Source: Devosia faecipullorum
Lineage (GTDB): Bacteria; Pseudomonadota; Alphaproteobacteria; Rhizobiales; Devosiaceae
Assembly (NCBI RefSeq): GCF_015158295.1
Contig: NZ_JACDXV010000001.1
Coordinates: 806,001-870,000, forward strand
Reading direction: 5' to 3'
DNA length: 64,000 bases
In this document: one piece after another, positions 1-8,906 of the stretch
Layout of the letters: every line of letters begins with the position of its first letter
Numbering within the stretch: the first letter of the stretch is position 1
The notes under the pieces: model-generated
What the model was told of the DNA's origin: nothing
The model's input: the letters and a program-made list of their open reading frames with translations, nothing else
Database searches by the model: none
Made by a program: the position numbers and the translations under genes

Positions 1-1
1 C

Positions 2-235
2 CGCTATTTCGGTTCGGACGGCGCGCTGCCGGAAGCCAGCACGACTTTTGGCACGCCGATCCAGCCGCAGGCCGTGCCCGAACTTCCGGCCACGACCGGC
101 GAGCCCGCGCTCGATGGTCTTGGCATTGAGGAAACCGCCGCTCCCAGCCTGACGCTGGAAGACGGTTCGGAACTGGTCCCCACCCAGGGCACGGAAACCC
201 CGGCCCCCGCCGAGCAGACCGCTCCGGCCCAATAG
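2..235 (+). CDS. C-terminal end of an unidentified protein (5' end outside window)
   Basis: An open frame enters from the left edge and ends at a TAG at 233-235, giving 77 visible residues. The visible part starts RYFGSDGALPE and becomes a low-complexity tail rich in Pro, Ala, Thr and Glu, ending PAPAEQTAPAQ. Such tails are common at the ends of alphaproteobacterial periplasmic or membrane-anchored proteins, for example class A penicillin-binding proteins, but nothing visible identifies the family. A strong terminator follows 25 bases after the stop, so the gene ends its transcript here and is separate from ssrA. Whether it is truly coding rests on the uninterrupted frame and the well-placed terminator. 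Confidence 0.6.
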   Translation, partial: RYFGSDGALPEASTTFGTPIQPQAVPELPATTGEPALDGLGIEETAAPSLTLEDGSELVPTQGTETPAPAEQTAPAQ

Positions 236-260
236 GGCAGGACGACCCACTCAAACAAAA

Positions 261-296
261 GGCCGGCGCAACATCCTGCGCCGGCCTTTTTGTTTT
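261..296 (+). terminator. Rho-independent terminator
   Basis: A perfect 10-bp stem (GGCCGGCGCA at 261-270 with TGCGCCGGCC at 277-286) and a 6-base loop are followed by TTTTTGTTTT. It ends the transcript of the gene at the left edge and insulates the ssrA promoter. Confidence 0.92.
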
Positions 297-307
297 GCGT
301 CACCCAT

Positions 308-336
308 TTGCATCCCGCCCCCGGCTCACCTATATA
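308..336 (+). promoter_or_regulatory. sigma70-type promoter of ssrA
   Basis: TTGCAT at 308-313 (-35) and TATATA at 331-336 (-10) are separated by exactly 17 bases. They lie directly upstream of the tmRNA acceptor segment, so transcription should begin near 342-344. This is one of the clearest housekeeping promoters in the window. Confidence 0.75.
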
Positions 337-341
337 GGTCT

Positions 342-660
342 TGCCCGCAAGGGCTATGGCGATAAATGGTCATTGTAATAAACCCATCGGACCCGGGGGC
401 AGTACCCGGCGTCTCCACCATCTTCCCCCTCGCGGGGAAGCCAATGGGGACGAAACAGGATCGACGAGGGCGTAAAGAGTGTGCTTTTGCTCGGTGAGGT
501 ACCACCGTTATCGGTCCGAAACTTATAGTTGCTAATGACAACAATAAGGCTCCGGTCGCTCTCGCCGCGTAAGCGGTGCTAGCACTGGGAATTAAAGTCC
601 TCCGCTCCTAGCCGGGCGTCAGGCGGGGTTCGCAGGCACCTGGCAACAGAAGCCTGCACT
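342..660 (+). ncRNA. ssrA: transfer-messenger RNA, circularly permuted two-piece form
   Basis: The gene order is permuted as in other alphaproteobacteria. The acceptor piece comes first and ends in a T-arm-like hairpin (CCGGG...CCCGG, about 393-409) and CTCCACCA at 413-420. A roughly 25-base spacer (421-445) follows, which would be cut out. The coding piece starts at 446 with GGGGACGAAACAGG. GGGGACG (446-452) pairs with CGTCTCC to rebuild the 7-bp acceptor stem. The tag frame runs from the resume codon GCT at 531 to TAA at 570-572 and encodes ANDNNKAPVALAA, a typical degradation tag ending ALAA. A hairpin at 632-657 followed by a T-rich stretch marks the probable 3' end. The exact processed ends are estimates. 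The tmRNA rescues stalled ribosomes, and the tag is recognised by ClpXP with SspB, encoded just downstream. Confidence 0.93.
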
Positions 661-832
661 TCCCTTTCAATCTTGTTCGTCTGCGGCCCCTTTCTCCTTG
701 AAATATCATGGAACGTAGGGCTGATATGGGCCGTTCGGGATTCTATCGAAGGCCCGCAGCGTGCCGGGGAAAAGCGGAGCCCCCTTTTCCGGGTCGGTAC
801 CGCAATGACGACCACAAGGAGCAAGAGGCATC

Positions 833-1315
833 ATGGCCGAAGACCACATGCGATACGACATTCTCGCCCAGGAAGCCCTGCGCGGCGTCGTGCGCAAGGT
901 GCTGGCCGAGGTCTCTCGCACCGGCCTGCCGGGCGAGCACCATTTCTTCATCTCGTTTTCGACCCGCGCTCCCGGCGTTCGCATTTCCGAGGAATTGCTC
1001 AAGCAATACGACAAGGAAATGACCATTGTACTGCAGAACCAGTTCTGGGATCTCAAGGTCAATGAAAGCAGCTTCGAGGTGGGCCTGAGCTTCAACAGCC
1101 AGCCCGAATTGCTGGTCATCCCCTTTGCCGCCATCAAGGGCTTTTTCGACCCCTCCGTGCAGTTCGGCCTGCAATTCGATCCGGCCACCGCCGCGCGCGA
1201 CGACGAGAGCGTCGAAGAACGCGCCGATGCAGCCACCGAAGCCGCCGCTGCCGGCGAGCCCGAAAGCACCGGCGAAAAAGTGGTCAGCCTCGACGCTTTC
1301 CGCAAAAAGCCCTGA
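833..1315 (+). CDS. sspB: SspB, ClpXP adaptor for ssrA-tagged proteins
   Basis: This 160-residue protein matches the alphaproteobacterial SspB family, which binds the tmRNA tag and delivers tagged substrates to the ClpXP protease. The folded substrate-binding core spans about residues 1-125 (GEHHFFISFSTRAPGV, then FEVGLSFNSQPELLVIPF). An acidic, Ala-rich linker follows, and then a conserved tail, VVSLDAFRKKP, that fits the ClpX-tethering (XB-like) segment of this family. The ATG at 833 has AAGGAG at 816-821 and a second purine-rich AGAGG closer in. It lies about 170 bases after ssrA, so tag and adaptor are genetic neighbours. The next gene starts 13 bases after the stop, indicating a shared transcript. 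Confidence 0.93.
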   Translation: MAEDHMRYDILAQEALRGVVRKVLAEVSRTGLPGEHHFFISFSTRAPGVRISEELLKQYDKEMTIVLQNQFWDLKVNESSFEVGLSFNSQPELLVIPFAAIKGFFDPSVQFGLQFDPATAARDDESVEERADAATEAAAAGEPESTGEKVVSLDAFRKKP

Positions 1316-1328
1316 TCCGTCCGGGACC

Positions 1329-1577
1329 ATGCAGAAGCGGTCCTTCTCCATTGCTGGTCACCGCACCTCGATTGCGCTTGAGCCCGATTTCTGGCGCGGC
1401 CTCGAAATCATCGCCGAAGCGCGCGGACTGAGCCTCGCCGCCCTGGTCCGCGACATCGATGAACACCGCGAGATCGCCAATCTGTCGTCGGCGGTGCGGC
1501 TAGCCGTTCTGGCGTTTTACCGCGACCGGGCCGAGATCATATCTGCGGCGACACCCCCGGCTGAAAACCGAGATTGA
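1329..1577 (+). CDS. ribbon-helix-helix domain protein (RHH_4 type)
   Basis: This small 82-residue protein starts MQKRSFSIAGHRTSIALEP, followed by FWRGLEIIAEARGLSLAALVRDID, the beta-strand/helix/helix pattern of the RHH_4 family of putative DNA-binding proteins. The chosen ATG at 1329 follows the sspB stop by 13 bases. The frame is open farther upstream, but that part overlaps sspB and has no homology-like features. Its job is unknown. Family members often sit next to sspB in Hyphomicrobiales, which suggests co-expression but not a function. The last 41 bases overlap the 3' end of the AsmA-like gene on the other strand. Confidence 0.85.
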   Translation: MQKRSFSIAGHRTSIALEPDFWRGLEIIAEARGLSLAALVRDIDEHREIANLSSAVRLAVLAFYRDRAEIISAATPPAENRD

Positions 1578-4500
1578 GCGGCATCGAGGGCGCGGTCGCG
1601 CCCGGCTCGATCTCCGGCTCCACCAATTCCTGCTCCTGCTGCAAGCGTAGGGCTTCTTCTTCCGCAGCCCGGCGCGCCGCCTCTTCCGCCGCCCGCTTGC
1701 GCTGTTCTTCGGCCAGCCTGTTGCGCTCCTCGGCGGCGGCGCGCTGACGCGCCTCGTCTTCCAGCCGCAGCCGGTCGAGACGATCCAGCTCCAGTTCATT
1801 CGCCCGTACCTGAATGGCCGCGACCATTTCCGCCAGATCGAGGTTAATGACCGGCGCCAACAATGTTCCGCCGATCCGGGTGATGATCCGCGCCGTTTCC
1901 GTCTCGATCAGCCCGCCCGGATCGACATAATTGCGCGGCGTCATCACGAAGCCACCATCGAGCCCCAGCCGGCTCAGGGCCAGGTTGAGACTGCCCGCCA
2001 GCCGCCCGCCCATCCCCTCGATGATCAGATTGGCGAACCGTGCCGAGCCGCCGGCAATGGTGAATGCGCCGCGCGCTTCATCGGCCTGAAACGCGCCCTG
2101 CGACAGCGCCAGCCCGATCAGCGTCTCCAGCGCGTCGGCATCCATGTTGAGCGGATCGTCGAGCCCCGCCAGCGTCGGAAAGGCCAAGGGAGTCAGCCCC
2201 GAGGCAGCGAAATCGGCAATGGCAAAATTGCCCTCACCACTGAGGCTGCGCACCACCTCCGCCAGGCTCTGCCCGCTGCCTTCGAACTGCGCCCCGGCGC
2301 TCAATGAACCATCCAGCCCCAGAACCGACAGCGGCAGCGCGGCAATCTCGATGCCGCTCAGCGAGAGCCGACCGCTGACGCTGCGCTCCGTCAATGGCCC
2401 GGAACAGCATTGGGAGAGGCTGAGGCCCAGCGTGCCGCCACCCGCCTCGGCCTCCATTCGCTCGAGGGCAATCGTCTCGGGAGACCATACATAGGAAAAG
2501 CGCGTATCGCCGAACAGCTTGAGGCCATTGGCCACCATTTCATCGGCGACAATGGCGATCTCCCCGCGCGATCCGCGCAGTGCCACATCCATTGCCAGCG
2601 GCCCCTCAGGCCAGATTCCGTCGCCGGGAGCGGCGATCGCCGCATTGCCGAACAGGGCCTTGCCGAGCCCGATGGCATCGACCGCTTGGGCGTGCAGCGT
2701 GCCGCTGACGCTCGGCAATTGCCCGAGCATTTGCATGGACAGCTCGCCCGAAAATCCGACATCCCCGCTCAATCCGGCAATATCGCTGAAGGCAAAGGCC
2801 CTGCGGCCGGAAAATTCCAGTGCCGCCGATGCGTCCACCTGCGGCAAGCCGCTTCCGGCCAAGCCCGCCAGCGCCCCCAGGCCGCTCGCGTCGTCGAGCA
2901 CCACGTCCAGCGTGCCCTGCCCGCTCAATTCGCCATTGCCCGCGACATCGAGATTGCCGAAATAGCTGATCGATTGCTCCCCCTGGCTCAGCGTCGCCCG
3001 GCCGACAAATCCATCGGCGCGGCTGCCTTCCATGAACAGGCTGGCCAGAATACTGCCATCACCGTCGAAGAGAGCGACGTCCCCCAGCCCGAAATGCGCC
3101 TGCGCCGCGAGCGCGTCCTCTGCCTCCAGCGAAGCGATCAGCCGCAGATCGTCCTCTGCCAGCGCGCCGAGACCGCCCGCCATCTCGGCCCGCAGGTCGA
3201 GCGCCGCTTCGCCCAGCCTGCCCCCGAGCGCCAGCACCTGCCCGATGCCGTTTTCCGCATCGGAGAGCATGATCTGGAAATCGCCGGGCCAGGCCGCCGC
3301 CAGCCCCTCCTGCCAGACATAGGGCAATCCGCTCATTTCATAGATCACGGCGAGGCCATCGGCGTCCGCCGAAGCGATGCCGACCTGCCCCGATCCGCTG
3401 ATGCGCGGCTCGGCCAAAGAACCGGAAAGGCGCAGCCCGCCATTGACCGACACGCCGCCCCAATCACTGGCAACGATCCTGGGCAGGCGCAATTCCGATG
3501 GCACCCATTGCCCTTCGACCGCCAGGTCACTGGCCGTCAGTCCAAGCAGATCGATGGCCTGCGCGGTCAGCGAAAAACTGCCATTGGGAAAGCTGACGGC
3601 AAAACTGCCGTCATTGGCGGCGTCGGGCAGCAAGGCGAGCAGACCGGCGGTTTGCGTCGGATTGAGCGAGCCGAGATGCACCACGCTGTCGAGCCGCTTC
3701 TCCTCCCCGAATCCCAGTCGGATTTCCACCGCATGGCTCTGCCCGGCGAAGTCCAGCCGGCCATTGCTGAAGCCGAAGGCGTCCCCCGCCAACATGAGCC
3801 GCCCGCTCAGCGCACCCGGCCGGTTGAACAGCGGATTATTCTCCCCCGTGCGTCGCCAAAGCTGGGCCAGCGCGTCGAGCCGCTGCGCGGTCACCGAAAG
3901 ATCGCCCCGAAACCCCGCGCGGCCATTCTCATTGGTGGCAATGCCCGAGAGGCGCACTTCCGTGTCTCCGGGCATATGCGCCACCGCCTGCTCGATTTGC
4001 CAACTGCCGCCATCGGTGCTGGCGTCCAGACGAACCTCGCGCAGCGAAAAACCACGCAGGCCGATCTCGGCCAGGTCCAGGTCCAGGCTGCCCGGCATGG
4101 GCGGCAGCGGCGGCGGACCGATTTCGGAAAGGAAGCGCACCAGTTCATAAGGCAATTGCGACGCGACTTCCGTCGCCGGGCGCGGCGGCAGCGAAAACAC
4201 CCCGCCCGATATGACCGCATCGAAGCGGCGACGGGCGCCGAGCTGGATATTGGCCGAGCCGGTCAGGCGCATTCCGGCGCGGTTCTCGTCGGGATGCAGC
4301 GTATAACCGGACAGCACCAACCGGTCGGTGGAGGCAAGAAGGCTGCTTTCCAGCACCAGCGCGCCTCTGATCCCATCGGCGCTTTCGGCGGCTGGGGGCG
4401 CCTGTCGATAGGTGATCGCGCCGTCAAATCGTGGCGCCATGCCGGGCGTCAGCATGCCTTCCGCCGTCACCGAATAAGCGCCGCCCGCCTCGCGCAGAAA

Positions 4501-5163
4501 GGCGGAAACCCGATTGGCCCCCACGGCGTCGCTGGCGGCGGCATTGAAACGCACGTCATAGCGGCCCGCCCCGTAGTCGGCCGCACCCTGAAACTGGAAC
4601 GGACCGGCAAAACTCGACAGGCGCAGATCGCCATCAATATCGGTGACGGAAAACACCTCGTCGGCGCGCAGATCGGTCAGGCGGATCGCGCCATCGGCAA
4701 TGCGCGCATGGCCCAGCATGACGCTATTGCCCGCGCCCGATAGATCGACCCCGCTGCTGAACAGCCCGTTCTCGTCGAGGACAAGATCGACGACCGGCTG
4801 CACCAGGGTGAGCGCAGTGACGTTGTAGTTGTCGCGCAGGAAATCGAACAGCGCGAATTCGGCCTCGACCGCCGCCACCCTCGCCGCCGGCGATTCGATG
4901 TCGCCCACGATGACATCGGAGAATTCGAGCCGCGGACTGGGCAAAAGCGAGAATTCGATGTCGCCCCTGATAGTGACATCGGCGCCAAGCACATTGCTGG
5001 CCAGAATTTCCATGCGGTCGCGATAATCGCTCCACTGGATGAAGAGCGGCGCGACGAAAGCGCCGGCCAATACCAGAATGGCGAAAATGCCGACCACGAT
5101 ATAGATGCGATTGAGCACTGTGCGCGTTCTGTCCCGGCTGAAATCGGAGGGGAGTGTAGGCAC
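1537..5163 (-). CDS. large AsmA family protein
   Basis: The 1208-residue protein has one N-terminal membrane anchor (about residues 17-40, IYIVVGIFAILVLAGAF) and then the AsmA N-terminal motif region (WSDYRDRMEILASNVLGADV, DIEFSLLPSPRLEFSDV). A long, repetitive beta-rich region follows, with an AsmA_2-like C-terminal part (GGRLAGSLNLALSRLGLDGGF). AsmA proteins are inner-membrane-anchored periplasmic proteins of the bridge-like lipid-transfer superfamily, implicated in outer-membrane lipid homeostasis. The last 90 or so residues are unusual: a charged Arg/Glu/Ala coil followed by a Pro/Glu tail. It is transcribed alone and overlaps the ribbon-helix-helix gene tail to tail. The family call is firm, the specific role unknown. 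Confidence 0.9.
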   Translation of the reverse strand: MPTLPSDFSRDRTRTVLNRIYIVVGIFAILVLAGAFVAPLFIQWSDYRDRMEILASNVLGADVTIRGDIEFSLLPSPRLEFSDVIVGDIESPAARVAAVEAEFALFDFLRDNYNVTALTLVQPVVDLVLDENGLFSSGVDLSGAGNSVMLGHARIADGAIRLTDLRADEVFSVTDIDGDLRLSSFAGPFQFQGAADYGAGRYDVRFNAAASDAVGANRVSAFLREAGGAYSVTAEGMLTPGMAPRFDGAITYRQAPPAAESADGIRGALVLESSLLASTDRLVLSGYTLHPDENRAGMRLTGSANIQLGARRRFDAVISGGVFSLPPRPATEVASQLPYELVRFLSEIGPPPLPPMPGSLDLDLAEIGLRGFSLREVRLDASTDGGSWQIEQAVAHMPGDTEVRLSGIATNENGRAGFRGDLSVTAQRLDALAQLWRRTGENNPLFNRPGALSGRLMLAGDAFGFSNGRLDFAGQSHAVEIRLGFGEEKRLDSVVHLGSLNPTQTAGLLALLPDAANDGSFAVSFPNGSFSLTAQAIDLLGLTASDLAVEGQWVPSELRLPRIVASDWGGVSVNGGLRLSGSLAEPRISGSGQVGIASADADGLAVIYEMSGLPYVWQEGLAAAWPGDFQIMLSDAENGIGQVLALGGRLGEAALDLRAEMAGGLGALAEDDLRLIASLEAEDALAAQAHFGLGDVALFDGDGSILASLFMEGSRADGFVGRATLSQGEQSISYFGNLDVAGNGELSGQGTLDVVLDDASGLGALAGLAGSGLPQVDASAALEFSGRRAFAFSDIAGLSGDVGFSGELSMQMLGQLPSVSGTLHAQAVDAIGLGKALFGNAAIAAPGDGIWPEGPLAMDVALRGSRGEIAIVADEMVANGLKLFGDTRFSYVWSPETIALERMEAEAGGGTLGLSLSQCCSGPLTERSVSGRLSLSGIEIAALPLSVLGLDGSLSAGAQFEGSGQSLAEVVRSLSGEGNFAIADFAASGLTPLAFPTLAGLDDPLNMDADALETLIGLALSQGAFQADEARGAFTIAGGSARFANLIIEGMGGRLAGSLNLALSRLGLDGGFVMTPRNYVDPGGLIETETARIITRIGGTLLAPVINLDLAEMVAAIQVRANELELDRLDRLRLEDEARQRAAAEERNRLAEEQRKRAAEEAARRAAEEEALRLQQEQELVEPEIEPGATAPSMPLNLGFQPGVSPQI

Positions 5164-5352
5164 TTGCGCCCGCTGCGCAAGCCGGAACCGGGCGATTTGA
5201 GCACGGGAAATGCAGCCGATGCCCGCAAGCGTGACCCGCGCCGCTTCTATACAGAGCCGGACGCGATCCCTATATTGCCAATGAGAACAAAAGAAGATTC
5301 GTCAAGCGCCGCCGTCGCCCCGGCCCGGCGCCATTGGAACATCAAGACAGGC

Positions 5353-7686
5353 ATGGCCGACTTCGCCCCCCCTTTCCGCCCGCAAGGCGGACCGATCACC
5401 AGCCAATTGCGGCGGCAGGAGCCCGATTACCTGTCCGGGCTCAATCCCGAGCAGCGCGACGCCGTGCTCTCGACCGAGGGTCCGCTTCTTGTTTTGGCTG
5501 GCGCCGGCACCGGCAAGACCCGCGTCCTGACCACCCGCATCGCCCATATTCTTAACCAGCGCATGGCCTGGGGCAGCCAGATTCTGGCGGTGACCTTCAC
5601 CAACAAAGCCGCCAGCGAGATGAAAAAGCGCATTCATGAGCTGGTCCCGAGCCTGGATGGCCTGCCCTGGATGGGCACTTTTCACTCCATCTCCGCCCGC
5701 CTGCTGCGCCAGCATGCCGAATTGGTGGATCTCAAGCCCAGCTTCACCATTCTCGACACCGACGACCAGATTCGTCTCATCAAGCAATTGCTCGCCGCCG
5801 AGAATATCGACGAGAAGCGCTGGCCTGCCCGGCAATTCGCCGGCATGCTTGACGCCTGGAAAAACCGTGGCCTCCTGCCCAAAGACGTGCCCGCCAGTGA
5901 CAGTTCCTATTTCGCCAATGGCAAGGGCGGCAAACTTTACTACGATTATCAGGCGCGCCTGAAGACGCTCAATGCAGCCGATTTCGGCGACCTGCTGCTC
6001 GAGTGTATCCGCCTGTTCCGCGAAAACCCGGACGTTCTGGCCAAATATCACCGCCAGTTCAAATATATGCTGGTGGACGAATATCAGGACAGCAACACCG
6101 CCCAATATCTCTGGCTGCGCCTGCTGGCGCAGGGCAAGCCCGCCGCCGAGGCGAACATTTGCGTCGTGGGCGACGACGATCAATCCATCTATGGCTGGCG
6201 CGGCGCCGAGGTGGACAATATCCTGCGCTTCGAGAAGGATTTTCCCGGCGCCAAGGTGATCAAGCTGGAGCGCAATTATCGCTCCACCGCCAATATCCTC
6301 AAGGCCGCCTCGACGCTGATCGCCTTCAACGAGGACCGGCTGGGCAAGACGCTCCACACCGACATTGCCGAGGGCGGCGAGCCGATTTCCTTCACTCAAG
6401 TTTACGATTCCGAGGAAGAAGCACGCAATATCGGCGAGGAAATCGAGCAATATCAGCGCCAGGGCGAAGCGCTCAATTCCATGGCCATCCTGGTGCGCGC
6501 CTCCTTCCAGATGCGCGAATTCGAAGAGCGCTTCATCACGCTCGGCCTCAATTATCGCGTCGTCGGCGGTCCGCGCTTCTATGAGCGCAAGGAAATCCGC
6601 GACGCCCTTGCCTATCTACGGCTCGTCGCCCAGCCCGCCGACGATCTCGCGCTCGAACGCATCATCAATGTCCCCAAGCGCGGCTTGGGCGATTCCACGG
6701 TCAAGACGCTGATCGAGACCGCCCGCCACCAGAACATTCCGCTGCTCGCGGCCATCCGCCTGCTGACCGAAACCGAGGAATTGAAGCCCAAGCAGCGCAC
6801 GACTTTGCGCGCTCTGGTCTCCCAGTTCGACGATTGGGCCTACCGCGCCGAAAGCCTGCAACCCTATCAGCTCGTCGAGCAGATTCTCGAAGAGAGCGGC
6901 TATATGGACATGCTGACGGCGGACAAATCCGCCGAGTCCGAGGGTCGCAAGGAAAACCTCAAGGAGCTCAGCCGCTCCATGGAGGAATTCGAGACCCTGG
7001 GCGGCTTTCTCGAACACATCTCCCTGGTCATGGATCGCGACAGCGCCGAAGCCAGCGACGCCGTCACCATCATGACGCTCCACTCGGCCAAAGGTCTCGA
7101 ATTCAACACCGTTTTTCTTCCCGGCTGGGAAGAAAGCCTTTTCCCGCATCAGCGTTCGCTGGACGAGAGCGGGCGGGCCGGCCTGGAAGAAGAACGCCGC
7201 CTTGCCTATGTCGGCATCACCCGCGGCCGCAAGCGGGTGCGCATTTCCGCCGCGCAAAACCGCCGCATTCACGGCCTCTGGCAATCGGCCATCGCCTCCC
7301 GCTTCGTCGATGAATTGCCCCCCGACGTGGTGGAGGTGATCGATCGCGGCTCCGCCTATGGCGGCTATGGCTATGGCGGGGGCGCCGCCAGCCGCTTCAA
7401 CAAGGCCGATCCCTTCGAGAGCCTTTACGAAACTCCCGGCTGGCAGCGCGCCCGCGCCAATCAGGCCAGCCGCAAGGGTGGCGGTCCGCTGACCATCGAG
7501 GGCGAACTCGTCGCCCGCTCGGTCGATCTGGGGGGGCAATCGAGCAGCTACAGCCTCGGCGATCGCGTCTTCCACCAGAAATTCGGCTATGGCGCGATCA
7601 TGAGCATCGAAGGCAACAAGCTGACCATCGATTTCGAAAAGGCCGGCACCAAGAAGGTATTGGAGAGCTTTATCAGCAAGGGCTGA
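5353..7686 (+). CDS. uvrD: ATP-dependent DNA helicase UvrD/PcrA
   Basis: This is a superfamily 1A 3'-5' DNA helicase of nucleotide excision and mismatch repair, 777 residues from the chosen start. Visible motifs in order are the Q motif (LNPEQRDAV), Walker A (AGAGTGKT), motif Ia (TFTNKAASEMKKR), Walker B (VDEYQDSN), motif III (GDDDQSIYGWRGA), motif IV (LERNYRS), motif V (TLHSAKGLEF) and motif VI (VGITRGRKRV). A Gly/Tyr-rich linker and a Tudor-like C-terminal domain (FHQKFGYGAIMSIEG) follow, as in PcrA-type proteins that touch RNA polymerase. The frame is open back to a TTG at 5164, with another ATG at 5281. I chose the ATG at 5353 because a -10-like TATATT lies at about 5270 and homology begins just after. 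prmA follows after 85 bases. Confidence 0.95.
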   Translation: MADFAPPFRPQGGPITSQLRRQEPDYLSGLNPEQRDAVLSTEGPLLVLAGAGTGKTRVLTTRIAHILNQRMAWGSQILAVTFTNKAASEMKKRIHELVPSLDGLPWMGTFHSISARLLRQHAELVDLKPSFTILDTDDQIRLIKQLLAAENIDEKRWPARQFAGMLDAWKNRGLLPKDVPASDSSYFANGKGGKLYYDYQARLKTLNAADFGDLLLECIRLFRENPDVLAKYHRQFKYMLVDEYQDSNTAQYLWLRLLAQGKPAAEANICVVGDDDQSIYGWRGAEVDNILRFEKDFPGAKVIKLERNYRSTANILKAASTLIAFNEDRLGKTLHTDIAEGGEPISFTQVYDSEEEARNIGEEIEQYQRQGEALNSMAILVRASFQMREFEERFITLGLNYRVVGGPRFYERKEIRDALAYLRLVAQPADDLALERIINVPKRGLGDSTVKTLIETARHQNIPLLAAIRLLTETEELKPKQRTTLRALVSQFDDWAYRAESLQPYQLVEQILEESGYMDMLTADKSAESEGRKENLKELSRSMEEFETLGGFLEHISLVMDRDSAEASDAVTIMTLHSAKGLEFNTVFLPGWEESLFPHQRSLDESGRAGLEEERRLAYVGITRGRKRVRISAAQNRRIHGLWQSAIASRFVDELPPDVVEVIDRGSAYGGYGYGGGAASRFNKADPFESLYETPGWQRARANQASRKGGGPLTIEGELVARSVDLGGQSSSYSLGDRVFHQKFGYGAIMSIEGNKLTIDFEKAGTKKVLESFISKG

Positions 7687-7771
7687 TGGCCAAAGCCGCC
7701 ATCTGCTTGCGGCCATTGACTTGCCGTCGTCTCCTGCGTCATTGGAAGCTCAACCAGACCGAGGACAATCC

Positions 7772-8641
7772 ATGTCAGTAGACCAGCTTTCCGTGTCCCT
7801 CACCAAGGACCAGGCCTATGCGCTGGTCGACGCCGTTTCCGAGCGCGACGAATTGGCCCTCACCGCCTCCGCCCATGAAAACGAAGAGACCGGCGAGTGG
7901 ATTTTCGAAGCCACCTGCGAAAGCCCGCCCGATCTCGACGCCTTCGCGGCGCTGGCGCAGGAAGTGCTGGGCGGCGATGTGACCTTTTCGGTCGAACCGA
8001 TCGACCCGGAGGTCAACTGGGTTGCCAAATCGCTCGAAGGGCTGGCGCCGGTCATTGCCGGCGGTTTTTACGTCTATGGCGGCCATTCCACCGACCCGGT
8101 GCCCGAAGGGCTGACCCCGATGCGGATCGAGGCGGCGCAGGCTTTCGGCACCGGCCATCACGAGACCACGACCGGGTGTCTCGAAGCCATGGAAATGGTG
8201 CTGCGCAAGCGCACACCCAGCCGCATGATCGACATCGGCACCGGCACCGGCGTTTTGGCCATCGCCCTGGCCAAGCGCGTCGCGACGACCATTCTCGCCA
8301 CCGACATCGACCCCATCGCCGTCACCACCACGATTGAAAATGCCCGCGACAATGGCGTGAACGAACAGATCCTCGCCATCGAGGCCACCGGCCTCGACCA
8401 TGAAGAGATCGCCGCCCGCGCGCCCTACGATCTGCTCGTCGCCAATATCCTCGCCGGCCCGCTGGTCGAGCTGGCCCCCGGCATGGGCAAGATCGCCCAG
8501 ACCGGCGGCACGGCCATTCTTTCCGGCATCCTCAATACTCAGGCCGATGGCGTCATCGCCGCCTACGAGGCCGCCGGTTTCGCGCTGGTCGACCATCTCC
8601 AGCGCAAGGACTGGACCATTCTGGTTCTGCGCAAGCTTTAG
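7772..8641 (+). CDS. prmA: ribosomal protein L11 methyltransferase
   Basis: The 289-residue enzyme methylates ribosomal protein L11 with S-adenosylmethionine. The N-terminal substrate-recognition domain (about 1-95) is followed by a class I methyltransferase fold with the conserved RIEAAQAFGTGHHETT segment, SAM-binding motif I (MIDIGTGTGVLAIALAK), an acidic residue after the second strand (ATDIDPIA) and the catalytic-side VANILAGPL motif. The ATG at 7772 is preceded by GAGGACAATCC, a usable ribosome-binding site. An upstream in-frame start at 7721 would add a residue stretch with no family similarity. The gene follows uvrD in the same direction and is followed by a REP-like palindrome. Confidence 0.94.
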   Translation: MSVDQLSVSLTKDQAYALVDAVSERDELALTASAHENEETGEWIFEATCESPPDLDAFAALAQEVLGGDVTFSVEPIDPEVNWVAKSLEGLAPVIAGGFYVYGGHSTDPVPEGLTPMRIEAAQAFGTGHHETTTGCLEAMEMVLRKRTPSRMIDIGTGTGVLAIALAKRVATTILATDIDPIAVTTTIENARDNGVNEQILAIEATGLDHEEIAARAPYDLLVANILAGPLVELAPGMGKIAQTGGTAILSGILNTQADGVIAAYEAAGFALVDHLQRKDWTILVLRKL

Positions 8642-8674
8642 GCGCATCGCGCCACTTTCGCCCAACGGCAAACT

Positions 8675-8703
8675 GGATTGCCGGGACAAGCCCGGCAATG
8701 ACG
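8675..8703. repeat. REP-like palindrome
   Basis: ATTGCCGGG at 8677-8685 and CCCGGCAAT at 8691-8699 form a 9-bp stem around ACAAG, ending in GACG. It is one of at least nine copies of the same intergenic element in this window and lies 33 bases after the prmA stop. Confidence 0.8.
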
Positions 8704-8835
8704 GCCGCGGCTAACGAGCGAACACATTTGCCGAGAGCCCGCTCCAGTCCCCTCCCCCTTGGGGGCAGGGTTTGGGTGGGGGTTCAATGACCCTGCCACG
8801 CCCTCATTCCCGCGTTCAAACCAAGACCGCACCCC

Positions 8836-8870
8836 CAAAAAACAAAATCCCCGAAGCATGCTTCGGGGAT
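8836..8870 (-). terminator. Rho-independent terminator (minus strand)
   Basis: A perfect 24-base palindrome at 8847-8870 (half-site ATCCCCGAAGCA) is followed in the minus-strand direction by TTTTGTTTTTT. It lies 37 bases after the stop of the small minus-strand gene at 8907-9038. That placement supports the small gene being real and transcribed. Confidence 0.88.
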
Positions 8871-8906
8871 CGGGGCCTGATCGTCAGCGTTTCGCTTGCA
8901 GCAACC

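Noticed and set aside
2410..4743. Very long + strand open frame opposite the AsmA-like gene
   Set aside because: It is a GC-driven shadow: rich in Arg, Gln and Ala, with no motif, and fully antisense to a clear family member. The same holds for long shadows at 13339-15522, 15519-17390, 19696-21402, 25959-27821 and 47643-50489.
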